From: Desulfobulbaceae bacterium
GTDB lineage: Bacteria > Desulfobacterota > Desulfobulbia > Desulfobulbales > Desulfurivibrionaceae
Assembly: GCA_003557565.1 (NCBI GenBank)
Contig: PWOG01000314.1
Location: forward strand, 1 to 8,998
DNA: 8,998 nt
Direction of reading: 5' to 3'
Below are positions 1-5,906 of the stretch, piece after piece. Position 1 is the stretch's first letter. The number at the start of each line of letters is the position of its first letter. The translations under genes were made by a program, and so were the position numbers. The notes under the pieces were generated by a model. The model was not told the DNA's origin. It did no database searches and saw nothing but the letters and a program-made list of their open reading frames with translations.

Positions 1-1146
1 CGCAACCAGGGCCGGGTGGAAGCCCTGAAGCAGATGCGCCAGCAGCGCTCGGCCCGGCGGGAGCAGGGCGGCAAGGTCAAGATGCAGGTACAGGACGGCT
101 CCCGTTCCGGCCGCCTGGTGGCCGAGGCCAAGGAAGGTTCTTTTGCCTACGAAGAGAGCCCGGTGATAACCCGGCTCAACACCACCATCATGCGTGGCGA
201 CAAGGTGGGAATCATCGGTCCCAACGGGGTGGGCAAGTCCACCCTGCTGCGGCTGCTGCTGGGTCAACTGGCGCCCACCGCCGGCCATCTGCGCCTGGGG
301 GTCAACCTGGAAATCTGCTACTTCGACCAGCAGCGCGAACAGCTTGATCCGGCCCGCACCGTGGCTGAAAACCTGGCCGAGGGCCGGGACATGGTGATCA
401 TCAACGGCCAGTCCCGCCACGTGCTGGGCTACCTGAAAGATTTTCTGTTTACTCCGGACCGGGCCCGCTCTCCGGTGGAGATCCTTTCCGGCGGCGAGAA
501 GAACCGGCTGCTGCTGGCCCGGCTCTTTACCCGCCCCTGCAATGTCCTGGTGATGGACGAACCCACCAACGATCTCGACGTGGAAACCCTGGAGTTGCTG
601 GAGGAACTGCTGCTGGACTTTCAGGGCACCCTGCTGCTGGTCAGCCACGACCGGGCCTTTCTGGACAACGTGGTCACCAGCACCCTGGTCTTCGAGGGCG
701 AGGGGAGGGTGGTGGAATATGCCGGTGGTTACCAGGACTGGCTCACGCAACGGAAGGCAGGCGAGGATGCCGGCAAGGGGGCGGGGGAGCAGGCCGGTGG
801 CGTCAAAACAGGAAAGGGCAAGCCCGGCAGTGGTGATAAAGCCGCAAGCGGCCGGGCAGCCGAAGGTAAGACCGGCGGCAAAAAGGGGGAAGGGCGGGCG
901 TCCGGCAAGGAGCGCCCCCGGCTGAGTTTCACTGAAAAACATGAACTGGAAAAACTGCCGGCCAGGCTGGAAGTTTTGGAGGCCGAGCAGGAGCAACTGA
1001 CCGCCGTGATGGCGGAGCCGGAATTTTACCGCCGCCCGGACGAGGAGATCATTGACCACCAGCAGCGCCTGCAGGACCTGGAAGCGAAGCTTAAAAAAAC
1101 CTACCAGCGCTGGGAAGAGCTGGAAAAAAAGGCTCAGGCGGAATAA
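1..1146 (+). CDS. uup: ABC-F family ATPase, Uup-like (5'-truncated by window edge)
   Basis: This is the C-terminal part of a duplicated-ATPase ABC-F protein. The reading frame is open from base 1, so the GTG at 16 is internal and the first nucleotide-binding domain lies outside the window. The visible part opens with an Arg/Gln-rich stretch (RNQGRVEALKQMRQQR) typical of the inter-domain linker of Uup. The second ATPase domain is complete: Walker A GPNGVGKST (217-243), signature LSGGEKNR (484-507), Walker B VLVMDEP (544-564) and the switch His in SHDR (643-654). A Gly/Ala/Lys-rich linker (757-921) leads to a C-terminal coiled-coil domain (922-1143) like the DNA-binding end of Uup. Family knowledge: ABC-F proteins are soluble, act on ribosomes or nucleic acids, and lack membrane domains. 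The Uup subgroup is inferred from the C-terminal domain; another ABC-F paralogue is possible. Confidence 0.88.
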   Translation, partial: RNQGRVEALKQMRQQRSARREQGGKVKMQVQDGSRSGRLVAEAKEGSFAYEESPVITRLNTTIMRGDKVGIIGPNGVGKSTLLRLLLGQLAPTAGHLRLGVNLEICYFDQQREQLDPARTVAENLAEGRDMVIINGQSRHVLGYLKDFLFTPDRARSPVEILSGGEKNRLLLARLFTRPCNVLVMDEPTNDLDVETLELLEELLLDFQGTLLLVSHDRAFLDNVVTSTLVFEGEGRVVEYAGGYQDWLTQRKAGEDAGKGAGEQAGGVKTGKGKPGSGDKAASGRAAEGKTGGKKGEGRASGKERPRLSFTEKHELEKLPARLEVLEAEQEQLTAVMAEPEFYRRPDEEIIDHQQRLQDLEAKLKKTYQRWEELEKKAQAE

Positions 1147-1170
1147 GCGGGATATTTAAGGGCAGCCAGC

Positions 1171-2073
1171 GTGGAAAACTTCATCCTGACCATTTCTTTT
1201 TTGCTCATCGGCCTGCTGCTGCAGCGGCTGCCGCAGTTGCCCAAAGACGCCGCCCAGACTCTGAACCTTTTTGTCATCTACGTTTCGTTGCCGGCCCTGG
1301 TGCTGCTCAAGGTGCCCCAGCTGGAGTTTTCCCGTCAGCTGCTGGTACCGGCCCTGCTGCCCTGGGGGATGCTGGCGGTTTCGGCCCTGGCGGTGCTGCT
1401 GCTGGCCCGGGCCCTGGCCTGGAGCCGGGAGATCACCGGCGCCCTGCTGCTGCTGGTGCCCCTGGGCAACACCTCATTCCTGGGCATTCCCATGGTCAAC
1501 GCCTTTTTCGGCGAGGCCGGCATTCCCTTCGCCCTGATCTACGACCAGTTTGGCTCCTTTTTGGCGCTGGCCACCTACGGCTCTTTGGTGGTGGCCATTT
1601 ACGGCAGTCAGGGAGAAAGCCCCACCCTGCGGACGGTTGGCAAAAAAATCGGCACTTTCCCACCGTTTCTGGCCCTGCTGCTGGCCCTGGCGCTAAGCTC
1701 GTGGTCACCGCCGGAGCCTGTTACCGCCCTGTTGGAAAGCCTGGCCGCCACCCTGGTGCCGGTGGTGATGATCGCCGTGGGCCTGCAGCTTACCCTGCGC
1801 CTCAACCGCGAGGTACTGGCTCCCATGGGCCTGGGGCTGGCCATCAAACTTTGCCTGGCGCCGCTGCTGGCTCTGCTGGCGGTGAAAACCATGGGCCTTG
1901 AAGGCCTGGCCGTCCAGGTGGCGGTCTTCGAGGCCGGCATGCCTCCCATGGTCTCCGCCGGCGCCCTGGCGGTGGTGGCCGGCCTTTCTCCCAAACTCAC
2001 CGCCGCCATGGTGGGGCTGGGTATTTTGCTGTCCTTTGTTACCCTGCCCCTGCTTTTTCAGCTAATTATCTAA
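1171..2073 (+). CDS. AEC family transporter (auxin efflux carrier-like permease)
   Basis: This is a 300-residue, almost entirely hydrophobic protein with about ten predicted membrane segments, the usual size and layout of bacterial AEC/malonate-transporter-type permeases. It opens directly into a membrane helix (ENFILTISFLLIGLLLQRLP). It carries the family's Asn/Gly/Pro-rich segment GNTSFLGIPMVNAFFG (around residues 100-115) and a matching stretch in the second half (FEAGMPPMVSAGALAVVAGL). The start is GTG, preceded by AAGGG (1158-1162) at 8-nt spacing. It begins 24 bp after the uup stop on the same strand, so co-transcription is likely. Family members move organic anions such as malate or malonate across the inner membrane; the substrate cannot be read from the sequence. 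The stop lies 2 bp before a palindromic repeat that may form the 3' end of the transcript. Confidence 0.85.
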   Translation: MENFILTISFLLIGLLLQRLPQLPKDAAQTLNLFVIYVSLPALVLLKVPQLEFSRQLLVPALLPWGMLAVSALAVLLLARALAWSREITGALLLLVPLGNTSFLGIPMVNAFFGEAGIPFALIYDQFGSFLALATYGSLVVAIYGSQGESPTLRTVGKKIGTFPPFLALLLALALSSWSPPEPVTALLESLAATLVPVVMIAVGLQLTLRLNREVLAPMGLGLAIKLCLAPLLALLAVKTMGLEGLAVQVAVFEAGMPPMVSAGALAVVAGLSPKLTAAMVGLGILLSFVTLPLLFQLII

Positions 2074-2075
2074 CC

Positions 2076-2208
2076 GTAAGCGATCACAGGGCACCGCATC
2101 TTGCGGCGATCGGGCCGGCTCACGTACTAAGGTACGCTTCGCCGCCCCGCTCACCACAACCTGCGGCACCCTGTGACCGCTTACCATTTTGTCCCCGTGA
2201 TCATTTAC
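2076..2208 (+). repeat. 133-bp palindromic repeat, copy 1
   Basis: The core at 2076-2184 (109 bp) is an imperfect palindrome. It begins GTAAGCGATCACAGGG and ends CCCTGTGACCGCTTAC. Its centre near 2130 is CGTAC-TAAG-GTACG, so it could fold into one long cruciform or RNA hairpin. A tail at 2185-2208 ends in the same box again, in inverted and degenerate form (CCCCGTGATCATTTAC). The whole 133 bp matches the reverse complement of 2968-3100 with about 12 differences by hand alignment. It lies between the converging ends of the AEC permease and the outer-membrane barrel gene, starting 2 bp after the permease stop. No ORF or transposase is inside it. It looks like a REP/MITE-type dispersed element and may also stop transcription, though no clear T-run follows. 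Confidence 0.9.
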
Positions 2209-2284
2209 ATCTGATCAGCCCCGGCTCTTATCTTCTGCCGGGAGGGCCGCCGCCCCCCGCGATTACCCGGATACCCCTTAAACT

Positions 2285-2851
2285 TCAGAAGTATATTTTT
2301 GCGCCAAGACTGATGCCCGAGAGGTCATAACCCTTTTCGTCCAGGTACTGGGTGTATTCGAGATTGAGCCCGAACTGGTCGGAACTGTGGAGCTCCGCGC
2401 CGAAGCCGTAGGAAAATCCGTTTTCGGTGTCCGACAGTGCATAGCCGCGGGGGGTAATTTTTGCCTTGGTATAGCCCACCAGACCATAAAATGATAGCCC
2501 GTCGCTGATGGGCAGGTGGGTTAAAAGATAGACCCCGGACAGCCGGTCGATTTCGAATTCCACTTTGGTGGAGCCGTTGGTGTCCACCTGTACGGTGTCG
2601 TCTGAAAGCCCGAACCCCAGCCGGCCTTCAACCGCGACCTGGTCGATGATGAAATAGCCCAGCCGCCCGACCAGCACCGTGGGTTCCGGATCTTTGGCCA
2701 TGCCGTCCTGGTCGTAGGTCAATTCAGTATAATTAGCGCCGATGTACCCTTTTCCCTGGGTCAGCGCCTGGGGCATCGGCCCGGCTGCGGCGGCCGCGGA
2801 AGCGGTCATCGCCAGAATCATCAGGGTGATTGCAATTATCTGTTTATTCAT
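2285..2851 (-). CDS. Small outer-membrane beta-barrel protein
   Basis: This 188-residue protein has a Sec signal peptide: MNKQ, a hydrophobic core IIAITLMILAMTA, then Ala-rich residues with a likely cleavage near residues 22-23. The mature part alternates polar and hydrophobic residues in short strands (GYIGANYTELTYD, TVLVGRLGYFI, LSFYGLVGYTKAKI, FGLNLEYTQYL). It ends in IYF, the C-terminal aromatic signal read by the BAM assembly machinery. This fits an eight-stranded OmpA/OmpX-like barrel of the outer-membrane beta-barrel superfamily; the length matches and there is no periplasmic OmpA domain. The function of such single barrels is usually unknown. The ATG has a good ribosome site, AAGGA (2856-2860), 4-5 nt upstream. 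The gene stands alone between two inverted copies of a 133-bp repeat and has its own AT-rich promoter region. Confidence 0.82.
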   Translation of the reverse strand: MNKQIIAITLMILAMTASAAAAAGPMPQALTQGKGYIGANYTELTYDQDGMAKDPEPTVLVGRLGYFIIDQVAVEGRLGFGLSDDTVQVDTNGSTKVEFEIDRLSGVYLLTHLPISDGLSFYGLVGYTKAKITPRGYALSDTENGFSYGFGAELHSSDQFGLNLEYTQYLDEKGYDLSGISLGAKIYF

Positions 2852-2913
2852 TTTTTCCTTGTGATCGCTTGGCGTTGCCAGGGTAACTCTGCTGACAAAT
2901 TATGCTGGTTCAA

Positions 2914-2944
2914 ATTATTGAACATATTCATAAGTAATTGTCAA
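2914..2944 (-). promoter_or_regulatory. Putative promoter of the outer-membrane barrel gene
   Basis: On the - strand a perfect TTGACA (2944-2939) is followed after 19 bp by AATAAT (2919-2914), a 5/6 match to the -10 box. The spacing is longer than ideal. The surrounding 70 bp is clearly AT-rich compared with the rest of the window. An inverted repeat GTTCAA-N4-TTGAAC (2908-2923) overlaps the -10 and could be an operator. An alternative -10, CATAAT (2904-2899), has no convincing -35 partner. The 5' UTR would be about 55-60 nt. Confidence 0.45.
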
Positions 2945-2967
2945 AGGCAAGGAGCAGCAGGCAGGCA

Positions 2968-3100
2968 GTAAGTGATCACGGGGCCAAAAAGGTAAGCGGT
3001 CACAGGGTGCCGCAGGTTGCGGCGAGCGGGGCGGCGATGCGTACATAAGTACGTGAGCTGGTCCGATCGCTGCAAGATGCGGTGCCCTGTGATTGCTTAC
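2968..3100 (-). repeat. 133-bp palindromic repeat, copy 2 (inverted relative to copy 1)
   Basis: This is the second copy of the element, in opposite orientation to the one at 2076-2208. A 16-base outer box GTAAGTGATCACGGGG (2968-2983) is followed by a short A-rich spacer. Then comes the 109-bp palindromic core (2992-3100), beginning GTAAGCGGTCACAGGG and ending CCCTGTGATTGCTTAC, with the centre GTACATAAGTAC. Core length is identical to copy 1. GGCA lies immediately on both sides (2964-2967 and 3101-3104). This could be a 4-bp target duplication, but it is short enough to be chance, and copy 1 shows nothing similar. The copy lies between the promoter of the barrel gene and the 3' end of the channel gene. 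Confidence 0.9.
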
Positions 3101-3135
3101 GGCAGGTAAAATGTTGGTTATTCGGAATCGGGCCG

Positions 3136-3621
3136 TTATCTTGAATGCCCCTGTTTTATATGTTCAACATGAACGATAAGCATGTCGATCGTGTTTTTAA
3201 GTAAGTCAAGTTCCTCCACCGACAGGTCATCGAGCTGCTCCAGGTTGTATTCTATCGTGTCGATTATCCTTTTGTGGGGCCGCAGCATTGGTCTCATGAA
3301 ATAGGTCGTGACCGTTGCCACAATGGTTCCGAAGAACAGCACCGAGCCGATGACTATCCACAGTCCGCCGATTAACTGGGCAGCCCCGGAGACCGGCTGG
3401 TCGGCGATTCCGGCGGTGGAAAAGGCGGCTACTCCCCAATACAGGGACTCTCCATATGATGCGATGGAGGTCCCTTCAATACCGCGCTCGGCCAGATATA
3501 CCCCGGCGGAAAATATTAACCACAGTACGATTAACAGAAATACCATTTTGGTGAAAGGAGTGTGGACCGAGATATCCTTAAAAAATCTTTTGACGCGGGT
3601 ATGATGACCGATTTTTCTCAT
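3136..3621 (-). CDS. Two-TM pore-loop ion channel protein with atypical selectivity filter
   Basis: This 161-residue protein has the TM1-pore-TM2 plan of potassium channel (Ion_trans_2-type) proteins. A basic N-terminus leads to TM1 (about 26-45, MVFLLIVLWLIFSAGVYLAE). A pore helix ESLYWGVAAF (58-67) runs into the filter position STAGIAD (68-74). TM2 spans about 83-107 (LIGGLWIVIGSVLFFGTIVATVTTY). A charged C-terminal tail (about 118-155) is predicted helical and possibly coiled-coil. The filter departs from the potassium consensus TVGYGD: the Tyr and second Gly are Ile and Ala. Selectivity for potassium therefore cannot be assumed. The ATG at 3621 has AGGA at 7-nt spacing (3632-3629); a TTG one codon earlier is a worse fit. 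No RCK or cyclic-nucleotide domain is present, so gating is unknown. Confidence 0.72.
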   Translation of the reverse strand: MRKIGHHTRVKRFFKDISVHTPFTKMVFLLIVLWLIFSAGVYLAERGIEGTSIASYGESLYWGVAAFSTAGIADQPVSGAAQLIGGLWIVIGSVLFFGTIVATVTTYFMRPMLRPHKRIIDTIEYNLEQLDDLSVEELDLLKNTIDMLIVHVEHIKQGHSR

Positions 3622-3650
3622 CAAAGTTTCCTTTCACCCAAATTAATAAC

Positions 3651-3671
3651 CCAGGCCCAGGCGGGGCCTGG
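3651..3671. other. GC-rich hairpin upstream of the channel gene
   Basis: CCAGGCCC (3651-3658) and GGGCCTGG (3664-3671) form a perfect 8-bp stem with a 5-nt loop. It lies about 30 bp before the channel gene's start, between it and the dehydrogenase-like gene that is read in the same direction. No T-run follows on the - strand, so it is not a standard terminator. It may partly stop read-through or structure the channel's 5' UTR. In the rest of the gap (3672-3860) I see no convincing promoter and no ORF. Confidence 0.4.
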
Positions 3672-3860
3672 ATTCAGCCGTACTGAAATTTGGTGGCCGG
3701 CACCCACGGACCAAAGCCGGGGCGGCCAAGGGCAAACGGATTAATACAGCCTGCCGGTCTTGATCAGCCTGTCGCTCCAATTGACTGTTTTATAATCGCA
3801 GGGGTTTTCGTTGAGGTTCGTAACCGTGCGCCAGACCAGACAAACTGCTACAACGATAAC

Positions 3861-5273
3861 TTAAGTTGGCTGACTGTGGTAACGCAGCAGTTCGATTTCC
3901 GAGGCCCCGGTCAGGTTGATCTGTTTATGCAAATCCCGGAGGGCGGCCTGTACCCCCTCTTCGATCACCGGATGATAAAAGGGGATCCGGAGCAGGTCGG
4001 AAACCGTGGCCTTTTTCTGGATGGCAAAGGCAAACAGGTGGCCGACATGCTCGGCGGCCGGAATCGCCATTTCCGCCCCCAGCACCAGGCCGTCGTTGCG
4101 GCGGGCATAGATGCGCAGGAAACCCCGGTCGCTGTTGTTCATGCGAGCCCGGGACTGGCCGGCAAAATCGCTGCTGCCGATTACCCGGTCTTTGAGCCCT
4201 GCAAGCTGTTCATAACCCTGGCCGACGATGACGATATCGGGTTCGGTAAAGGTAATGGACAGAGGAGAGCGCCGCCGAAAGCAGATCATCTTGTCGCTGG
4301 CGGCATTGAAGCCGGCGATATGGCCTTCATCGAGGGCTTCGTGGAGCAGCGGCCGGTCGTTGTTGGCATCGCCGGCGATGAAAACCGGCAGGTCACCCAC
4401 CTGCATGGTGGCGGGATCAAAGGGAATTCGGCCCTGGTTATCAATTTTCAGACCCAGGTTTTCCAGCCCCAGGTCGTCGAGATTCGGCCGCCGGCCCATG
4501 GTGACCAGTGCCTTTGCCACCGGCAGCTTCTCATCTCCGATGGTGATTTCCAGGCCTTCCCCCGCCGCTTCCAGTTCCGCCGTCACTCCGGTATGGAGCG
4601 CCATTTCCTGGCGCAGGATCCCTGCCATGGCGGCGGAAACCTCGGGATCGGAAAGGCCACCGATGGTTTCCCCCTGTTCCACCCCCACCACCCGGATTCC
4701 CAACCGCGCCAGGGCTTGGGCCATTTCCAGGCCGGTCGGCCCCAGACCGATGACCGCCAAGGTGTCCGGTAAATCGGCCAGCTCGAAAATTTCCTCGGTG
4801 GTAATGAGCCGGTCGCTGAATGCCTGCCAGGCCGGGGGCACGATTGAACTGGAGCCGGTGGCGATGATGGTCCGGTCGGTTTTGATGGTCTGGCCGTTGA
4901 CTTCGATGGTTTCAGGATCAATAAAACGAGCATGGCCGGCGATGTTTTTATCCCCCAGTTTTTCGGTGGATTTGATCATGCCGTTGGTGAAACCGTCCCG
5001 CAAGCTCCGGACATGCTCGAATATTCTTGGGCGGTCAATGATCAGCTCATCTGCGCCCTTCAGCCCCAGTTCGGCAAGAAAATGCCGGCCCTGGCAAGCC
5101 CTGGCCGCTTCAATCAACGCCTTGGTGGGCATGCAGGCGACCCGGGCACAACTGGTGCCGTAGTGTCCCTGATTGATCAGGACAAAGTTGTCGGTCTTTT
5201 TTCTGACTTCGCTCATCGCCGAAAGCCCGGCGCTGCCCGCCCCGATTATGACCACCTCCACTTGCTTCGGCAT
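3861..5273 (-). CDS. Dihydrolipoamide dehydrogenase-like FAD/NAD(P) disulfide oxidoreductase
   Basis: This 470-residue flavoprotein belongs to the class I pyridine nucleotide-disulfide oxidoreductases. It has an N-terminal FAD fold GAGSAG (11-16), the redox-active pair Cys42/Cys47 in CARVACMPTK, and an NAD(P) fold GLGPTG (about 175-180). The second FAD motif FIAGDAN lies near 295-302. The C-terminal dimer domain carries the catalytic pair His434/Glu439 in HPVIEEG. All catalytic parts of a lipoamide dehydrogenase-type enzyme are present. The CARVxC redox motif, instead of CLNVGC, marks a divergent branch annotated as dihydrolipoyl dehydrogenase. No 2-oxoacid dehydrogenase or glycine-cleavage genes are adjacent, so the real disulfide substrate is open. 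The start at 5273 follows an AAGGAGGG ribosome site; an upstream in-frame ATG at 5336 would fall inside the promoter and is rejected. Confidence 0.85.
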   Translation of the reverse strand: MPKQVEVVIIGAGSAGLSAMSEVRKKTDNFVLINQGHYGTSCARVACMPTKALIEAARACQGRHFLAELGLKGADELIIDRPRIFEHVRSLRDGFTNGMIKSTEKLGDKNIAGHARFIDPETIEVNGQTIKTDRTIIATGSSSIVPPAWQAFSDRLITTEEIFELADLPDTLAVIGLGPTGLEMAQALARLGIRVVGVEQGETIGGLSDPEVSAAMAGILRQEMALHTGVTAELEAAGEGLEITIGDEKLPVAKALVTMGRRPNLDDLGLENLGLKIDNQGRIPFDPATMQVGDLPVFIAGDANNDRPLLHEALDEGHIAGFNAASDKMICFRRRSPLSITFTEPDIVIVGQGYEQLAGLKDRVIGSSDFAGQSRARMNNSDRGFLRIYARRNDGLVLGAEMAIPAAEHVGHLFAFAIQKKATVSDLLRIPFYHPVIEEGVQAALRDLHKQINLTGASEIELLRYHSQPT

Positions 5274-5334
5274 CTCCTCCCTCCTTGTCACTTGGGTGTT
5301 CCAAGGCTGCGGGTTACCGCTGCCGGTCAGCATC

Positions 5335-5364
5335 ATTATGGGGTGGGGCTTGTTTGGCTGTCAA
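5335..5364 (-). promoter_or_regulatory. Sigma70-type promoter of the dehydrogenase-like gene
   Basis: On the - strand a perfect TTGACA (5364-5359) and CATAAT (5340-5335, 5/6 match) are separated by 18 bp. The expected transcript start near 5328 leaves a 5' UTR of about 55 nt before the ATG at 5273. The promoter follows the terminator at 5395-5436, so this gene appears to be a separate transcription unit from the katG cluster. Confidence 0.6.
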
Positions 5365-5394
5365 GGCCTTCTTCCCGGCCCTGCAATTATTACA

Positions 5395-5436
5395 AAAATG
5401 CGGCTTCCGGATTTACGAAAAAATAAATCCGGAAGC
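5395..5436 (-). terminator. Intrinsic terminator after the katG/PNPOx unit
   Basis: Two perfect 13-bp arms, GCTTCCGGATTTA (5403-5415) and its complement (5424-5436), enclose an 8-nt loop. On the - strand the stem is followed after 3-4 nt by a run of five T (5399-5395). It lies about 40 bp past the stop of the PNPOx-like gene and before the promoter of the next gene. The + strand also has five A after the stem, but no + strand gene arrives here. Confidence 0.75.
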
Positions 5437-5475
5437 AAAAATGAAACGACTCATGAAGGGAAGGACCGGCGCGGT

Positions 5476-5877
5476 TCAGCTGATCGGCACGTTTGCCGGG
5501 TCGGAGCCCACCAGGGGCAGGATTTTTTCCACCGCGAAGGAAACCAGGAAGGTCGGGCCCAGCGCCTGATCTTCCTCCGGTGTTAGGTGCCGGCGCTTTA
5601 AGCCCTTGATTTTTTCGGGGTCGGTCTCTTCCTTGGTTTTTTTAAGAAACAGGCGGACACCGCGGATATCCGGGCCTTCTTCGATGAACAGAAAAGTCGC
5701 GTAAGGATTTTCCTGAACATTGCGATGGGAAAGCCGGTCGCGCATTACAAAGGACACCGTTCCCTCCTCCAGGCAATGGGGGCTGCTGTAAACGGCGGCG
5801 TCGACCTTGCCGTCGGCGGCGGCGGTGGCCAGTACTCCCCGGCCCCGGGTGTTAGCAAAGTATTCATGTATTTTCAT
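5476..5877 (-). CDS. PNPOx-like FMN-binding split-barrel protein
   Basis: This is a 133-residue soluble protein of the pyridoxamine 5'-phosphate oxidase-like superfamily. The N-terminal helix HEYFANTRG is followed by the first barrel strands GVLATAAADGKVDAAVYSSP (14-33), then TVSFVMRDRLSHRNVQENPYATFLFIEEG (40-68). In the superfamily this second stretch contacts the FMN phosphate or related cofactor. The length fits the short single-domain members, not true PdxH (about 220 residues). Members bind FMN, F420 or heme and often act in redox stress; the cofactor here is not determined by the sequence. The ATG has GGAG at 6-nt spacing (5887-5884). It begins 29 bp after the katG stop on the same strand and ends before a strong terminator, so it is probably the last gene of a katG operon. 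Confidence 0.78.
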   Translation of the reverse strand: MKIHEYFANTRGRGVLATAAADGKVDAAVYSSPHCLEEGTVSFVMRDRLSHRNVQENPYATFLFIEEGPDIRGVRLFLKKTKEETDPEKIKGLKRRHLTPEEDQALGPTFLVSFAVEKILPLVGSDPANVPIS

Positions 5878-5906
5878 GTTTTTCTCCAGTTAGCAGTAGA
5901 TCCAGA

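Noticed and set aside
16..18. GTG as the start of the Uup-like gene
   Set aside because: The frame is open to base 1, the upstream codons continue the family sequence, and a start here would leave out the first ATPase domain.
2220..2242. Terminator hairpin CCCGGC-N11-GCCGGG after the barrel gene
   Set aside because: The stem is only 6 bp with an 11-nt loop and no T-run follows on the - strand.
2076..3100. CRISPR array or insertion sequence
   Set aside because: There are only two repeat units, inverted, with no regular spacers; the enclosed gene is an outer-membrane barrel, not a transposase.
3690..4772. 360-codon + strand frame opposite the dehydrogenase-like gene
   Set aside because: The - strand has a complete flavoprotein with all motifs. 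The + strand product has no recognisable domain and no good ribosome site.
5274..5336. Extended N-terminus of the dehydrogenase-like protein from 5336
   Set aside because: The start would overlap the -10 box and the added residues precede the normal FAD fold; the strong ribosome site belongs to 5273.
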